DNA of 8,068 nucleotides from JALYUA01 sp038253555 (GTDB lineage Bacteria; Acidobacteriota; Thermoanaerobaculia; UBA5066; Gp7-AA6): the NCBI GenBank assembly GCA_038253555.1, contig JBBSGZ010000158.1, forward strand, positions 1 to 8,068, given 5' to 3'. The position numbers and the translations under genes are program-made. Numbering within the stretch: the first letter of the stretch is position 1; the number at the start of each line of letters is the position of its first letter. This document shows positions 1 through 4,956 of this stretch, in pieces. A model generated the notes under the pieces. It was not told where the DNA came from. It ran no database searches and worked only from the letters and a program-made list of their open reading frames with translations.

Positions 1-760
1 AATAGAGGTTGTCGACCGAGGCGGCAGTTGATCCATAGGCCTGGACGCCCACGCCGAGGTTTCCGAAGACGATGTTGTCCACGTACCGCTTGGTGCTCGG
101 GGCGATGTTCTGGGTGTAGATGGCGGGACCGTGTCCGCGGTCCGGAGCGATCCACCCATTATTGAAAATAATGGAACCGTAAACTTCCGCGGTGGTCGCG
201 GCAGAGAAAGACCCAACCCCCTGACCTGCGTCGTGAATGATCAGATTGATCAACTTGATGCCAGCACTCGCGCTGCTGGCATATCCGTCGCCTCGGCTCA
301 CATCGGTGGGCCAGGGGCCGGTCTGGGCCGAGATCCGGTTCGGATCCGAATTTACGATCTCGAAGCCCCAAAACCAGGCGTAGGCGCCGCCGATGGTCAG
401 GATGTTATTTCCCAGGGAGTTAATCCCGTCCAGAGTGGCGCGTTCGCCAGGATATTGACGTACGACGATCGGATTCAGCGCCGTTCCCACCAGAGAAGAG
501 AAGAACGTTCCTCGATACGAACCGCCCCGCAGCCAGATGGTGTCGCCCGGATGGACCGAATTGGGGCCGGACAGAGCCGTCTGAAGGTCCCAGGGGTTCG
601 CAGCGCTCCCATCCCCTGTCGAGCGCCCGGCAGGCGAGACGTAGAAAGAGCTTCCAGCCGTTTCCGCCTCGACCGTGCGAACCAAACTCAACTCCTGTCC
701 AACGAGGCACCAAAGTGAGGTGGCGATCGCGATTGAGAATCGAAGGGGACGACGGGTCAT
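1..760 (-). CDS. Secreted right-handed parallel beta-helix protein, N-terminal part (runs off the left edge)
   Basis: The minus strand is open from an ATG at 760 to the window edge, giving 253 residues with no stop. A GGAGG at 769-773 lies 8 bases before the ATG and fixes the start. Residues 1-32 look like a Sec signal peptide: basic RRPLR, then a hydrophobic stretch (FSIAIATSLWCLVG), then a VEA cleavage-like site. The Cys at 18 is not in a proper lipobox. Residues 39-112 carry the N-terminal signature of extracellular beta-helix (pectate-lyase-like fold) proteins: FYVSPAG, GDGSAANPWDLQTAL, PGDTIWLRGGSYRGTF, NPIVVRQYPGERATLDG. After this come short Ile/Val/Asn/Gly strands typical of helix coils (IKLINLIIHDA, GSIIFNNG, YVDNIVFGN). 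The protein probably acts outside the cytoplasm, perhaps on polysaccharide, but no catalytic residues can be assigned because the C-terminal part is missing. Codons look more AT-rich than in the downstream housekeeping genes. It is divergent from the LuxR-type gene. Confidence 0.85.
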   Translation of the reverse strand, partial: MTRRPLRFSIAIATSLWCLVGQELSLVRTVEAETAGSSFYVSPAGRSTGDGSAANPWDLQTALSGPNSVHPGDTIWLRGGSYRGTFFSSLVGTALNPIVVRQYPGERATLDGINSLGNNILTIGGAYAWFWGFEIVNSDPNRISAQTGPWPTDVSRGDGYASSASAGIKLINLIIHDAGQGVGSFSAATTAEVYGSIIFNNGWIAPDRGHGPAIYTQNIAPSTKRYVDNIVFGNLGVGVQAYGSTAASVDNLY

Positions 761-964
761 AGCTTCGGCCTCCGTCCCCCATTCCGCTGATGGATTCTTC
801 AGATCTCCGGATCGGAAGGATCGATGACCAGGACGGGGCGACAAAACTGGATTGTTTTTGGTTCGAAGCCACCTTAGGGGTTTTGGCGCGGGAAAATAAC
901 TGTCTGGAAAGCCCAAAAATGAGCAGGCGGGCGGGCCCGTGCGCACGGTCAGGTCAGCTGGACC

Positions 965-990
965 CGTTCCTGTCCGAAAGGGCAGGAACG
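965..990 (+). other. Hairpin: 11-bp stem closed by a GAAA tetraloop
   Basis: The left arm at 965-975 (CGTTCCTGTCC) pairs with the right arm at 980-990 (GGGCAGGAACG). All 11 pairs form, one of them a G-T wobble, around the loop GAAA at 976-979. GNRA loops are stable RNA tetraloops, so the shape favours a role as RNA. No T-tract follows, so it is not a standard intrinsic terminator. Its core, CCTGTCCGAA plus AGGGCAGG, recurs at 1229-1246. Confidence 0.6.
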
Positions 991-1015
991 CGGCGATCCG
1001 AAAAGCGCCAATGCG

Positions 1016-1060
1016 GTCAGGTGCCGCCGTCACCGGTTTCGGGTGGCGGCACGCCCTGAC
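1016..1060 (+). other. Long two-part inverted repeat
   Basis: GTCAGG at 1016-1021 pairs with CCTGAC at 1055-1060, and TGCCGCC at 1022-1028 pairs with GGCGGCA at 1045-1051. This gives 13 Watson-Crick pairs interrupted only by a 3-base bulge at 1052-1054. The inner part (1029-1044) can add a short ACC/GGT stem. No T-tract follows. It sits 26 bases after the tetraloop hairpin, so the two could form one structured RNA. Function is unknown. Confidence 0.55.
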
Positions 1061-1226
1061 TCGGGTCCTTTACCGCGGGAGGATCGTCGCTTCCGGGAAA
1101 GGTCCGGCGCCGCGTCGAGGCTCAGATCTCCGAAAGAACGCGCGCTGGCTTTTTTCGAGAATCCCTCCGGCCGATGTGCGATCGGTCCGGTGGGACAGGT
1201 ACGGGGTCAGAGAACAGGAGACGAAA

Positions 1227-1248
1227 AACCTGTCCGAAGGAGCAGGTT
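1227..1248 (+). other. Hairpin containing the likely ribosome binding site of the LuxR-type gene
   Basis: AACCTG at 1227-1232 pairs with CAGGTT at 1243-1248, and TCC at 1233-1235 can pair with GGA at 1239-1241, leaving G1242 bulged. The candidate Shine-Dalgarno AAGGAG (1237-1242) lies in the loop and 3' arm. The 3' arm also covers the first base of the proposed TTG start at 1248. The core at 1229-1246 matches 16 of 18 bases of the hairpin core at 969-986. Confidence 0.45.
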
Positions 1249-1299
1249 TGTCTTGCCCTGGCCCGGGAAATTGTCTAACCTCGAATTCGTTGTCTAGCC
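1248..1299 (+). repeat. Three spaced copies of TTGTCTNNCC
   Basis: TTGTCTTGCC (1248-1257), TTGTCTAACC (1271-1280) and TTGTCTAGCC (1290-1299) share eight of ten bases. Copies two and three match over 12 of 13 bases (TTGTCTARCCTCG). Start-to-start spacing is 23 and 19 bases, close to two helical turns. Copies one and three each begin at a candidate TTG start codon of the regulator. They may be operator half-sites for autoregulation, or may arise from local duplication. Confidence 0.4.
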
Positions 1300-1955
1300 T
1301 CGCTTTAAACGCTTCGGTTTGCGTCTATTCCTTTCATCCTCTGGTTCTTTCGGAACTCCAGCGGTTGATCGAGGAGCACGGCGCTCTTCCGGAAACTCAC
1401 CGCCTGGACCCCGCGTCGGTGGCCGACCTCGGACGGCTGCATGTCCCGCCCGCGGCCGCCTACGTGATCGAGGCCAATGCCCGGAACCGGGCGACGGAAG
1501 CGATCGTCGAGGAGATCCTCTCCCGGTTTCCGGAAGCGCGCCTCTTAGTCGTCGCCGAGAAGTTCGATGAATCCACCGCCTTTCCGCTGCTCCGGGTGGG
1601 CGTCAAGGGGCTCCTCTGCTATTCGGAGCTGTCCATTCACCTCTCCCGAGCGATCGACGAGGTCGCGGACGGCGGGTTCTGGGTTCCCCGGGCCCTCCTT
1701 TCCCGATTCGTCGACTGGACCCTCGCGGCGGCGCGCCGCCCCGGCCGGGGCACGCCGCAGGGTCAACTTTCCCCGCGTGAGCGTGAAGTCCACGACCTCC
1801 TGATGGATAACCTCTCGAACAAGGAGATCGCCCAGCGGCTCCACATGTCCGAGCGGACCGTCAAATTTCACGTCTCGAACCTGCTCGGGAAGCACGGCGT
1901 AAAGCGCCGCGCCGACCTGATTCTGCTAGCGTTTTCGGAGATCCGGCCGAGCTGA
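1248..1955 (+). CDS. LuxR/NarL-type transcriptional regulator with degenerate receiver domain
   Basis: This is a DNA-binding transcription factor of 235 residues from the chosen start. Residues about 173-229 are a clear LuxR C-terminal helix-turn-helix: LSPREREVHDLLMDNLSNKE, then IAQRL, SERTVKFHVSNLLGKHGVKR. Residues about 23-158 follow the NarL receiver pattern but have lost its chemistry. The acidic pair before HPLV is replaced (YSFHPLV), the phospho-acceptor Asp is Glu (YVIEANA, E75), the strand-4 Thr/Ser is Ala (VVAEK), and the Lys of the GYLLK motif is replaced (GLLCY). It therefore probably does not respond to phosphorylation. Start choice: TTG at 1248 has AAGGAG at 1237-1242, 5 bases upstream. 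TTG at 1290 gives a shorter N-terminus nearer the receiver start but lacks a binding site. No histidine kinase gene is adjacent. Target genes are unknown; the divergent beta-helix gene is one possibility. Confidence 0.85.
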   Translation: MSCPGPGNCLTSNSLSSLALNASVCVYSFHPLVLSELQRLIEEHGALPETHRLDPASVADLGRLHVPPAAAYVIEANARNRATEAIVEEILSRFPEARLLVVAEKFDESTAFPLLRVGVKGLLCYSELSIHLSRAIDEVADGGFWVPRALLSRFVDWTLAAARRPGRGTPQGQLSPREREVHDLLMDNLSNKEIAQRLHMSERTVKFHVSNLLGKHGVKRRADLILLAFSEIRPS

Positions 1956-2055
1956 GAGATCGTTCGGGGGGCGGGCCAGCCTCCGCGCGCAGCGGTTTCC
2001 TGGATGGGGATCCTGAGCGGCCCGGGACTGCCCGATTCCGCCTGAAACGCCTCAG
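1956..2055. other. Non-coding gap downstream of the LuxR-type gene
   Basis: The gap is GC-rich, with no gene and no hairpin followed by a T-tract, so I see no dedicated terminator directly after the regulator. CTGAG at 2013-2017 and CTCAG at 2051-2055 are complementary, but the intervening bases do not support a stable stem. Transcripts of the regulator could run on into the ribosomal leader. Confidence 0.4.
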
Positions 2056-2084
2056 TTGACAGGCCGTTCGCCCTTACGTATTCT
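2056..2084 (+). promoter_or_regulatory. Sigma-70-type promoter for the rplM operon
   Basis: There is a perfect -35 box TTGACA at 2056-2061, a 17-base spacer, and TATTCT at 2079-2084, which matches four of six bases of the TATAAT consensus. Transcription would start near 2090-2092, giving a leader of about 75 bases before rplM. It is the best promoter-like site in the window and sits where a ribosomal operon promoter is expected. Confidence 0.7.
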
Positions 2085-2088
2085 TACG

Positions 2089-2106
2089 CGCCCTGCAACG
2101 CGGGCG
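2089..2106 (+). other. Small hairpin at the predicted 5' end of the rplM leader
   Basis: CGCCC at 2089-2093 pairs perfectly with GGGCG at 2102-2106 around an 8-base loop. It starts at about the predicted transcription start. Its right arm overlaps GCGGC at 2104-2108, which can instead pair with the terminator-like stem downstream, so the structures may compete. Confidence 0.35.
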
Positions 2107-2117
2107 GCAGACTGTCT

Positions 2118-2143
2118 CCGTGGCTCCCAGGCCGCGGTTTTTT
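2118..2143 (+). terminator. Intrinsic-terminator-like hairpin inside the rplM leader (possible attenuator)
   Basis: CCGTGGC at 2118-2124 pairs with GCCGCGG at 2131-2137 (seven pairs, one a G-T wobble) around the loop TCCCAG, and is followed at once by TTTTTT at 2138-2143. It lies downstream of the only good promoter and only 23 bases before the rplM ATG, so every plausible upstream transcript must pass it. GCGGC at 2104-2108 can pair with GCCGC at 2131-2135 and would disrupt the stem, as an antiterminator does. L13 leaders that control their own operon are known in Firmicutes; a similar role here is inference. Confidence 0.5.
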
Positions 2144-2166
2144 GATACCGATCTGAGGAATTCGCG

Positions 2167-2622
2167 ATGAGCTCTGGTACTCCCATGGTTTCTGAGAAGG
2201 ATGTCCGGCACGCCTGGTTCGTGGTCGACGCCACCGATCAGGTGCTCGGCCGGCTCGCCACGCGCGTCGCCAAAGTCCTCTCCGGCAAGCACAAGGCGAG
2301 CTGGGTGCCGTATCTGGACACGGGCGATTTCGTCGTCGTCACCCACGCCGACAAGGTGCGGCTGACGGGCAAGAAAACCGACGAGAAGATGTACCACCGC
2401 CATACCGGCTACCCCGGCGGGTTGAAGTCGGTTTCCGTTCGAGACCTGCAGGTGAAATATCCGGAGCGGGTCATCGAAGCGGCGATCCGCGGAATGCTTC
2501 CTCACACGAAGCTCGGACGCAAGCAGTTCAAGAAGTTGAAGGTCTACAAGGGCGCAAGCCATCCGCACGAGGCGCAGCAGCCCAAGACGCTGCAGGTCTC
2601 GCCCGCGCGGAAGGCGAGTTAG
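2167..2622 (+). CDS. rplM: 50S ribosomal protein L13
   Basis: L13 is an early-assembling protein of the large subunit that binds 23S rRNA. The 151 residues include the family core: WFVVDATDQVLGRLATRVAK at 17-36, LSGKHKASWVPYLDTGDFVV at about 38-57, then LTGKK, YHRHTGYPGGLK, the GMLPHTKLGRKQF signature and KVYKGASHPHEAQQP. It is slightly longer than the usual 142 or so because of short tails at both ends. The ATG at 2167 has TGAGGA at 2154-2159 about 8 bases upstream; an in-frame ATG at 2185 has no such site. It is the first gene after the promoter at 2056-2084 and is followed 5 bases later by rpsI, the standard L13-S9 pair. Expression may depend on the terminator-like hairpin in its leader. 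Confidence 0.97.
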   Translation: MSSGTPMVSEKDVRHAWFVVDATDQVLGRLATRVAKVLSGKHKASWVPYLDTGDFVVVTHADKVRLTGKKTDEKMYHRHTGYPGGLKSVSVRDLQVKYPERVIEAAIRGMLPHTKLGRKQFKKLKVYKGASHPHEAQQPKTLQVSPARKAS

Positions 2623-2627
2623 GAGGC

Positions 2628-3026
2628 ATGGTGGCGGTCGACATCCAGCACAGGGCGACCGGGCGCCGCAAGAGCGCGATGGCGCGGGTCCGGCTCGTGC
2701 CGGGTTCGGGGGCCGTGACGGTCAACAAGCGGTCCCTGGACGACTACTTTCCCAACAACGTTCTGAAAATGGTCATCAAGCAGCCGCTCCTCTCGACGGA
2801 GACGGCCGAGCGGTTTGACATCCACGTGACGGTCGCCGGCGGCGGCCCCTCGGGCCAGGCGGGAGCGATTCGCCACGGTATCGCCCGCGCGCTGACCGAG
2901 TACAACGGGGAGCTTCGCAAGAAGCTGAAGAAGGACGGGTTTCTGACCCGCGACCCCCGCATGAAGGAACGCAAGAAATACGGACAGCGCGGCGCTCGGG
3001 CGCGCTTCCAGTTCAGCAAGCGATAA
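2628..3026 (+). CDS. rpsI: 30S ribosomal protein S9
   Basis: S9 sits in the small-subunit head, and its C-terminal tail reaches the P-site tRNA. The 132 residues match the usual length. Seen here: HRATGRRKSAMARVRLVPG near the start, NKRSLDDYF, the signature GGGPSGQAGAIRHGIARAL at about 71-89, and the basic end KYGQRGARARFQFSKR with the conserved SKR terminus. The AGGAGG at 2621-2626 overlaps the rplM stop codon and is only one base from the ATG at 2628, which is very tight. The GTG at 2631 (spacing 4 bases) could be the true start and would remove one residue. The pair is likely translationally coupled to rplM. Confidence 0.97.
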   Translation: MVAVDIQHRATGRRKSAMARVRLVPGSGAVTVNKRSLDDYFPNNVLKMVIKQPLLSTETAERFDIHVTVAGGGPSGQAGAIRHGIARALTEYNGELRKKLKKDGFLTRDPRMKERKKYGQRGARARFQFSKR

Positions 3027-3043
3027 ATGGAGTTTTCGGTCTC

Positions 3044-3070
3044 GATCGGTTCGATCCGGTTCTTGACCGG
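3044..3070 (+). other. Two adjacent small hairpins between rpsI and rpsB
   Basis: GATCG at 3044-3048 pairs with CGATC at 3052-3056 (loop GTT). CCGGT at 3056-3060 pairs with ACCGG at 3066-3070 (loop TCTTG). The two stems share base 3056. No T-tract follows, so termination is not indicated. They may protect mRNA ends after processing or form part of an rpsB leader. Confidence 0.35.
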
Positions 3071-3085
3071 GCCCTCCCGCGTCCC

Positions 3086-3127
3086 GACTCAGAACTGACA
3101 ACCGACAACTCATAACTGCTAACTCAA
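3086..3127 (+). repeat. Degenerate 7-bp tandem repeat before rpsB
   Basis: Six consecutive heptamers are visible: GACTCAG, AACTGAC, AACCGAC, AACTCAT, AACTGCT and AACTCAA. The consensus is about AACTSAN and the phase is strict from 3086 to 3127. The array ends three bases before the rpsB ribosome binding site. AT-richer heptamer arrays of this flavour occur as short tandem repeats in some bacterial genomes, notably cyanobacteria. Here it sits inside an essential operon. Confidence 0.55.
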
Positions 3128-3129
3128 AC

Positions 3130-3134
3130 GGAGG
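3130..3134 (+). promoter_or_regulatory. Ribosome binding site that places the rpsB start at CTG
   Basis: GGAGG is 6 bases before CTG at 3141 and 21 bases before the first in-frame ATG at 3156. The spacing suits CTG and not ATG. The bases directly before the ATG contain no Shine-Dalgarno-like sequence. Confidence 0.65.
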
Positions 3135-3140
3135 TGTGAT

Positions 3141-3923
3141 CTGGCATCTATTTCAATGAAGGAGCTGCTCGAGGCTGGCGTCCACTTTGGTCATCAGACC
3201 AAGCGCTGGAATCCGAAGATGAAGAAATACATCTTCGGCAAGCGCAATGGGATTTACATCATCGACCTTCAGAAGACGCTCAAGCAGTTCAAGGAAGCCT
3301 CGAAATTCGTCACGGAGCTCGCCTCGTCCGGGAAGAACCTTCTCTTCGTCGGGACGAAACGGCAGGCCCAGGACGCGATCTACGAAGAAGCGAACCGCTG
3401 CGGCATGTTCTATGTAAACACCCGCTGGCTCGGCGGCACGCTCACCAACTTCTCGACGATCCGCAAGTCGATCCACCGGTTGAAGGAGATCGAGGGCGTT
3501 CTGGCTCAGGAAGAGAACGAGAACCTGACCAAGAAGGAGCGCCTGCGGCTGGAACGCGAGAAGGAAAAGCTCGAGAAGAATCTGACGGGGATCAAGGAGA
3601 TGGACGAGCTGCCGGACGCGCTGTTCGTCATCGATCCGAAGCAGGAGTACATCGCCGTCAAGGAGGCGAACATCCTGGGGATCCCCGTTGTCGCCGTCGT
3701 CGACACCAACTGCGACCCCGACGTGATCGAGCACGTGATCCCGGGCAACGACGACGCCATCCGGGCGATCCGGCTCTTCACGTCGAAGATCGCGGACTCG
3801 GTCCTCGAGGGACTCCACGCGCACGAGGAGCGGGCCGGCGAGCTCGAAGCCGCCGCGGCGGAGGCGCGTCCGCGCACCCCCGAGCTCTCGACGACCGCAG
3901 TCGTTTCGGACGTCGCTTCGTAA
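3141..3923 (+). CDS. rpsB: 30S ribosomal protein S2 (apparent CTG start)
   Basis: S2 is a small-subunit protein that joins late and bridges head and body. With the CTG start the protein has 260 residues and begins MASISMKELLEAGVHFGHQT, which fits the family N-terminus (MAxISM(K/R)...) known from Bacillus and E. coli S2. Starting at the ATG at 3156 would lose the conserved first five residues and leave no usable binding site. Other family marks are RWNPKMKKYIFGKRNGIYII, FVGTKRQAQDAI, RWLGGTLTNF, a charged coiled-coil insertion at about 107-150, and PDALFVIDPKQEY near 158-170 followed by GIPVVAVVDTNCDP and IPGNDDAIRAIRLF. The Ala/Glu-rich tail is variable in the family. An in-frame TAA at 3120-3122 limits upstream extension. 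It is followed by tsf, the usual partner. Confidence 0.95.
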   Translation: MASISMKELLEAGVHFGHQTKRWNPKMKKYIFGKRNGIYIIDLQKTLKQFKEASKFVTELASSGKNLLFVGTKRQAQDAIYEEANRCGMFYVNTRWLGGTLTNFSTIRKSIHRLKEIEGVLAQEENENLTKKERLRLEREKEKLEKNLTGIKEMDELPDALFVIDPKQEYIAVKEANILGIPVVAVVDTNCDPDVIEHVIPGNDDAIRAIRLFTSKIADSVLEGLHAHEERAGELEAAAAEARPRTPELSTTAVVSDVAS

Positions 3924-4046
3924 GGCTCTCTGCCTTGCGCTCTCAGCTTCCGGCCTCCAACGCGGCTGGCTGCTGACGGCAGACGGCCGGGGGAAGCGGC
4001 TCGAGGCGACTCTGTCAATCCACGGAATCAGAAACGGAATTTGAAG
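3924..4046. other. Long rpsB-tsf spacer
   Basis: The spacer is 123 bp without a gene. CTGC and GCAG near 3971-3983 can form a 4-bp stem (loop TGACG), with a further CGGC/GCCG pairing outside it. No T-tract or promoter with two good boxes is seen. A spacer of this type is often the place where rpsB and tsf expression are set apart, but the sequence does not show how. Confidence 0.35.
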
Positions 4047-4943
4047 ATGGAAATCACAAGCAAGATGGTGGCGGACCTGCGCGCGGAGACGGGCGTGGGA
4101 ATGATGGAATGCAAGAAGGCGCTCGTAGAGGCGGACGGCAACTTCGAAGAAGCGAAGAAGGTGCTCCGGAAAAAGGGCCTTGCCGCCGCGGCCAGCAAGG
4201 CCGGGCGCGCCACGTCGGAAGGTCTCGTGGTCGCGCACGTGACCGGCGTGGCTTCTGTGCTGGTGGAAGTGAACTGCGAGACCGACTTCGTCGCGCGGAC
4301 CGAGGCTTTCCGCGGTTTCGTCGAGAAGCTCGCCGACCGAATTGCGGCGCACGAGGCGTTCGGCGACACCCGCTCCGGCGACGGGGCGCAGGCGGCGGCG
4401 CTGTCGTGGCCCACGGAACCGACGGTCGCGGTGGCGGTCGCTCAGCTGGTCTCGACGCTCAAGGAAAACATCCAGGTGCGAAGGTTCGCGCGCCTCGTCC
4501 CGAAGCCGGGAGAGAAGTTCTCGAGCTACGTCCACGGGAACGGCCGCATCGGGGTGCTCGTCGGGGTTCCGGGCGGAGACGAGACGCTCGCCCGGGACGT
4601 GGCCATGCACGTCGCGGCATCCGACCCGCGTTTTGCCGGGCGCTCCGAAGTGACCCCGGACATGATCGAAATGGAAAAAGAGATCGCCCGCGCGCAAGCG
4701 GCGGCCGCCGGGAAGCCGGCGAACGTCGTGGAGCGGATCGCCGAGGGCAAGGTCGAAAAGTTCTACCAGGAGAGCGTTTTGACGGAGCAGGCTTTCGTGA
4801 AGGACCCGGAGAAGACCGTCGGGCAGATCGTGGTCGAGCGGGGCGGAAAAGACGCCTTGGCGCTGCGGTTCGTCCGGTTCAAGCTCGGGGAGAGCCTCGG
4901 GCCGAGATCCGCGGAGCCCGCCGCGGCCGAAGCGAGCGCCTAG
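4047..4943 (+). CDS. tsf: Elongation factor Ts
   Basis: EF-Ts is the nucleotide exchange factor that releases GDP from EF-Tu. The 298 residues include an N-terminal UBA-like domain (LRAETGVGMMECKKALVEAD at 11-30), the core signature EVNCETDFVART at 74-85 with the TDFV motif that contacts EF-Tu, then NIQVRRFARL, RIGVLVGVPGGDE, AMHVAASDP, GKPANVVERIAEGKVEKFY at about 223-241 and KTVGQ. The length is slightly above E. coli EF-Ts because of an Ala-rich segment near 104-131 and an Ala/Glu tail. The ATG at 4047 gives the family start MEIT. A TTG two codons upstream (4041) is possible, but neither has a strong binding site; GGAA at 4036-4039 is the best candidate. The stop codon overlaps the pyrH Shine-Dalgarno. 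Confidence 0.97.
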   Translation: MEITSKMVADLRAETGVGMMECKKALVEADGNFEEAKKVLRKKGLAAAASKAGRATSEGLVVAHVTGVASVLVEVNCETDFVARTEAFRGFVEKLADRIAAHEAFGDTRSGDGAQAAALSWPTEPTVAVAVAQLVSTLKENIQVRRFARLVPKPGEKFSSYVHGNGRIGVLVGVPGGDETLARDVAMHVAASDPRFAGRSEVTPDMIEMEKEIARAQAAAAGKPANVVERIAEGKVEKFYQESVLTEQAFVKDPEKTVGQIVVERGGKDALALRFVRFKLGESLGPRSAEPAAAEASA

Positions 4944-4956
4944 GAGCGTCCAGCCA

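Larger units (their letters stand above)
761..1247. other. Intergenic stretch of about 490 bp with several inverted repeats and no convincing gene
   Basis: This lies between the divergent beta-helix gene and the LuxR-type regulator. Frames that stay open here give basic, low-complexity peptides without recognisable domains. The stretch holds three notable hairpins (listed separately), a 12-bp palindrome CCGTGCGCACGG at 937-948, and two copies of CGGTCAGGT at 946-954 and 1014-1022. The pentamer TCCGA followed by A recurs four times (near 973, 996, 1129 and 1233). No promoter with both boxes close to consensus was found on either strand. It could be a long 5' leader, a small RNA gene, or decayed repeats. 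Confidence 0.6.

Noticed and set aside
131..718. Open plus-strand frame of 195 codons
   Set aside because: It is antisense to the beta-helix gene, which has a clear binding site, signal peptide and family motifs. The plus-strand peptide has no recognisable feature.
860..870. GGTTCGAAGCC resembling a tRNA T-loop
   Set aside because: The flanking bases do not form a T-stem, and no anticodon arm or acceptor stem is found on either strand.
873..900. Sigma-54-like GG...GC site in the intergenic stretch
   Set aside because: TTGGCG is present, but the required GC element at the proper distance is missing.
937..948. 12-bp palindrome CCGTGCGCACGG
   Set aside because: It could be an operator, but it is a single GC-rich copy without a nearby promoter, so no function is claimed.
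939..1247. Extending the LuxR-type gene upstream to a GTG at 939, adding about 100 residues
   Set aside because: The added peptide is basic and low in complexity, has no domain, and overlaps the three hairpins. No ribosome binding site precedes 939, and the family starts close to the receiver domain.
3063..3091. TTGACC as a -35 box for an rpsB promoter
   Set aside because: At 16-18 base spacing there is no acceptable -10 box, and TTGACC lies largely within a small hairpin.
3153..4697. Long minus-strand frame of 514 codons across rpsB and tsf
   Set aside because: It is a shadow caused by high GC at third codon positions of the two real genes. The peptide is rich in Arg, Asp and His, without a family pattern.
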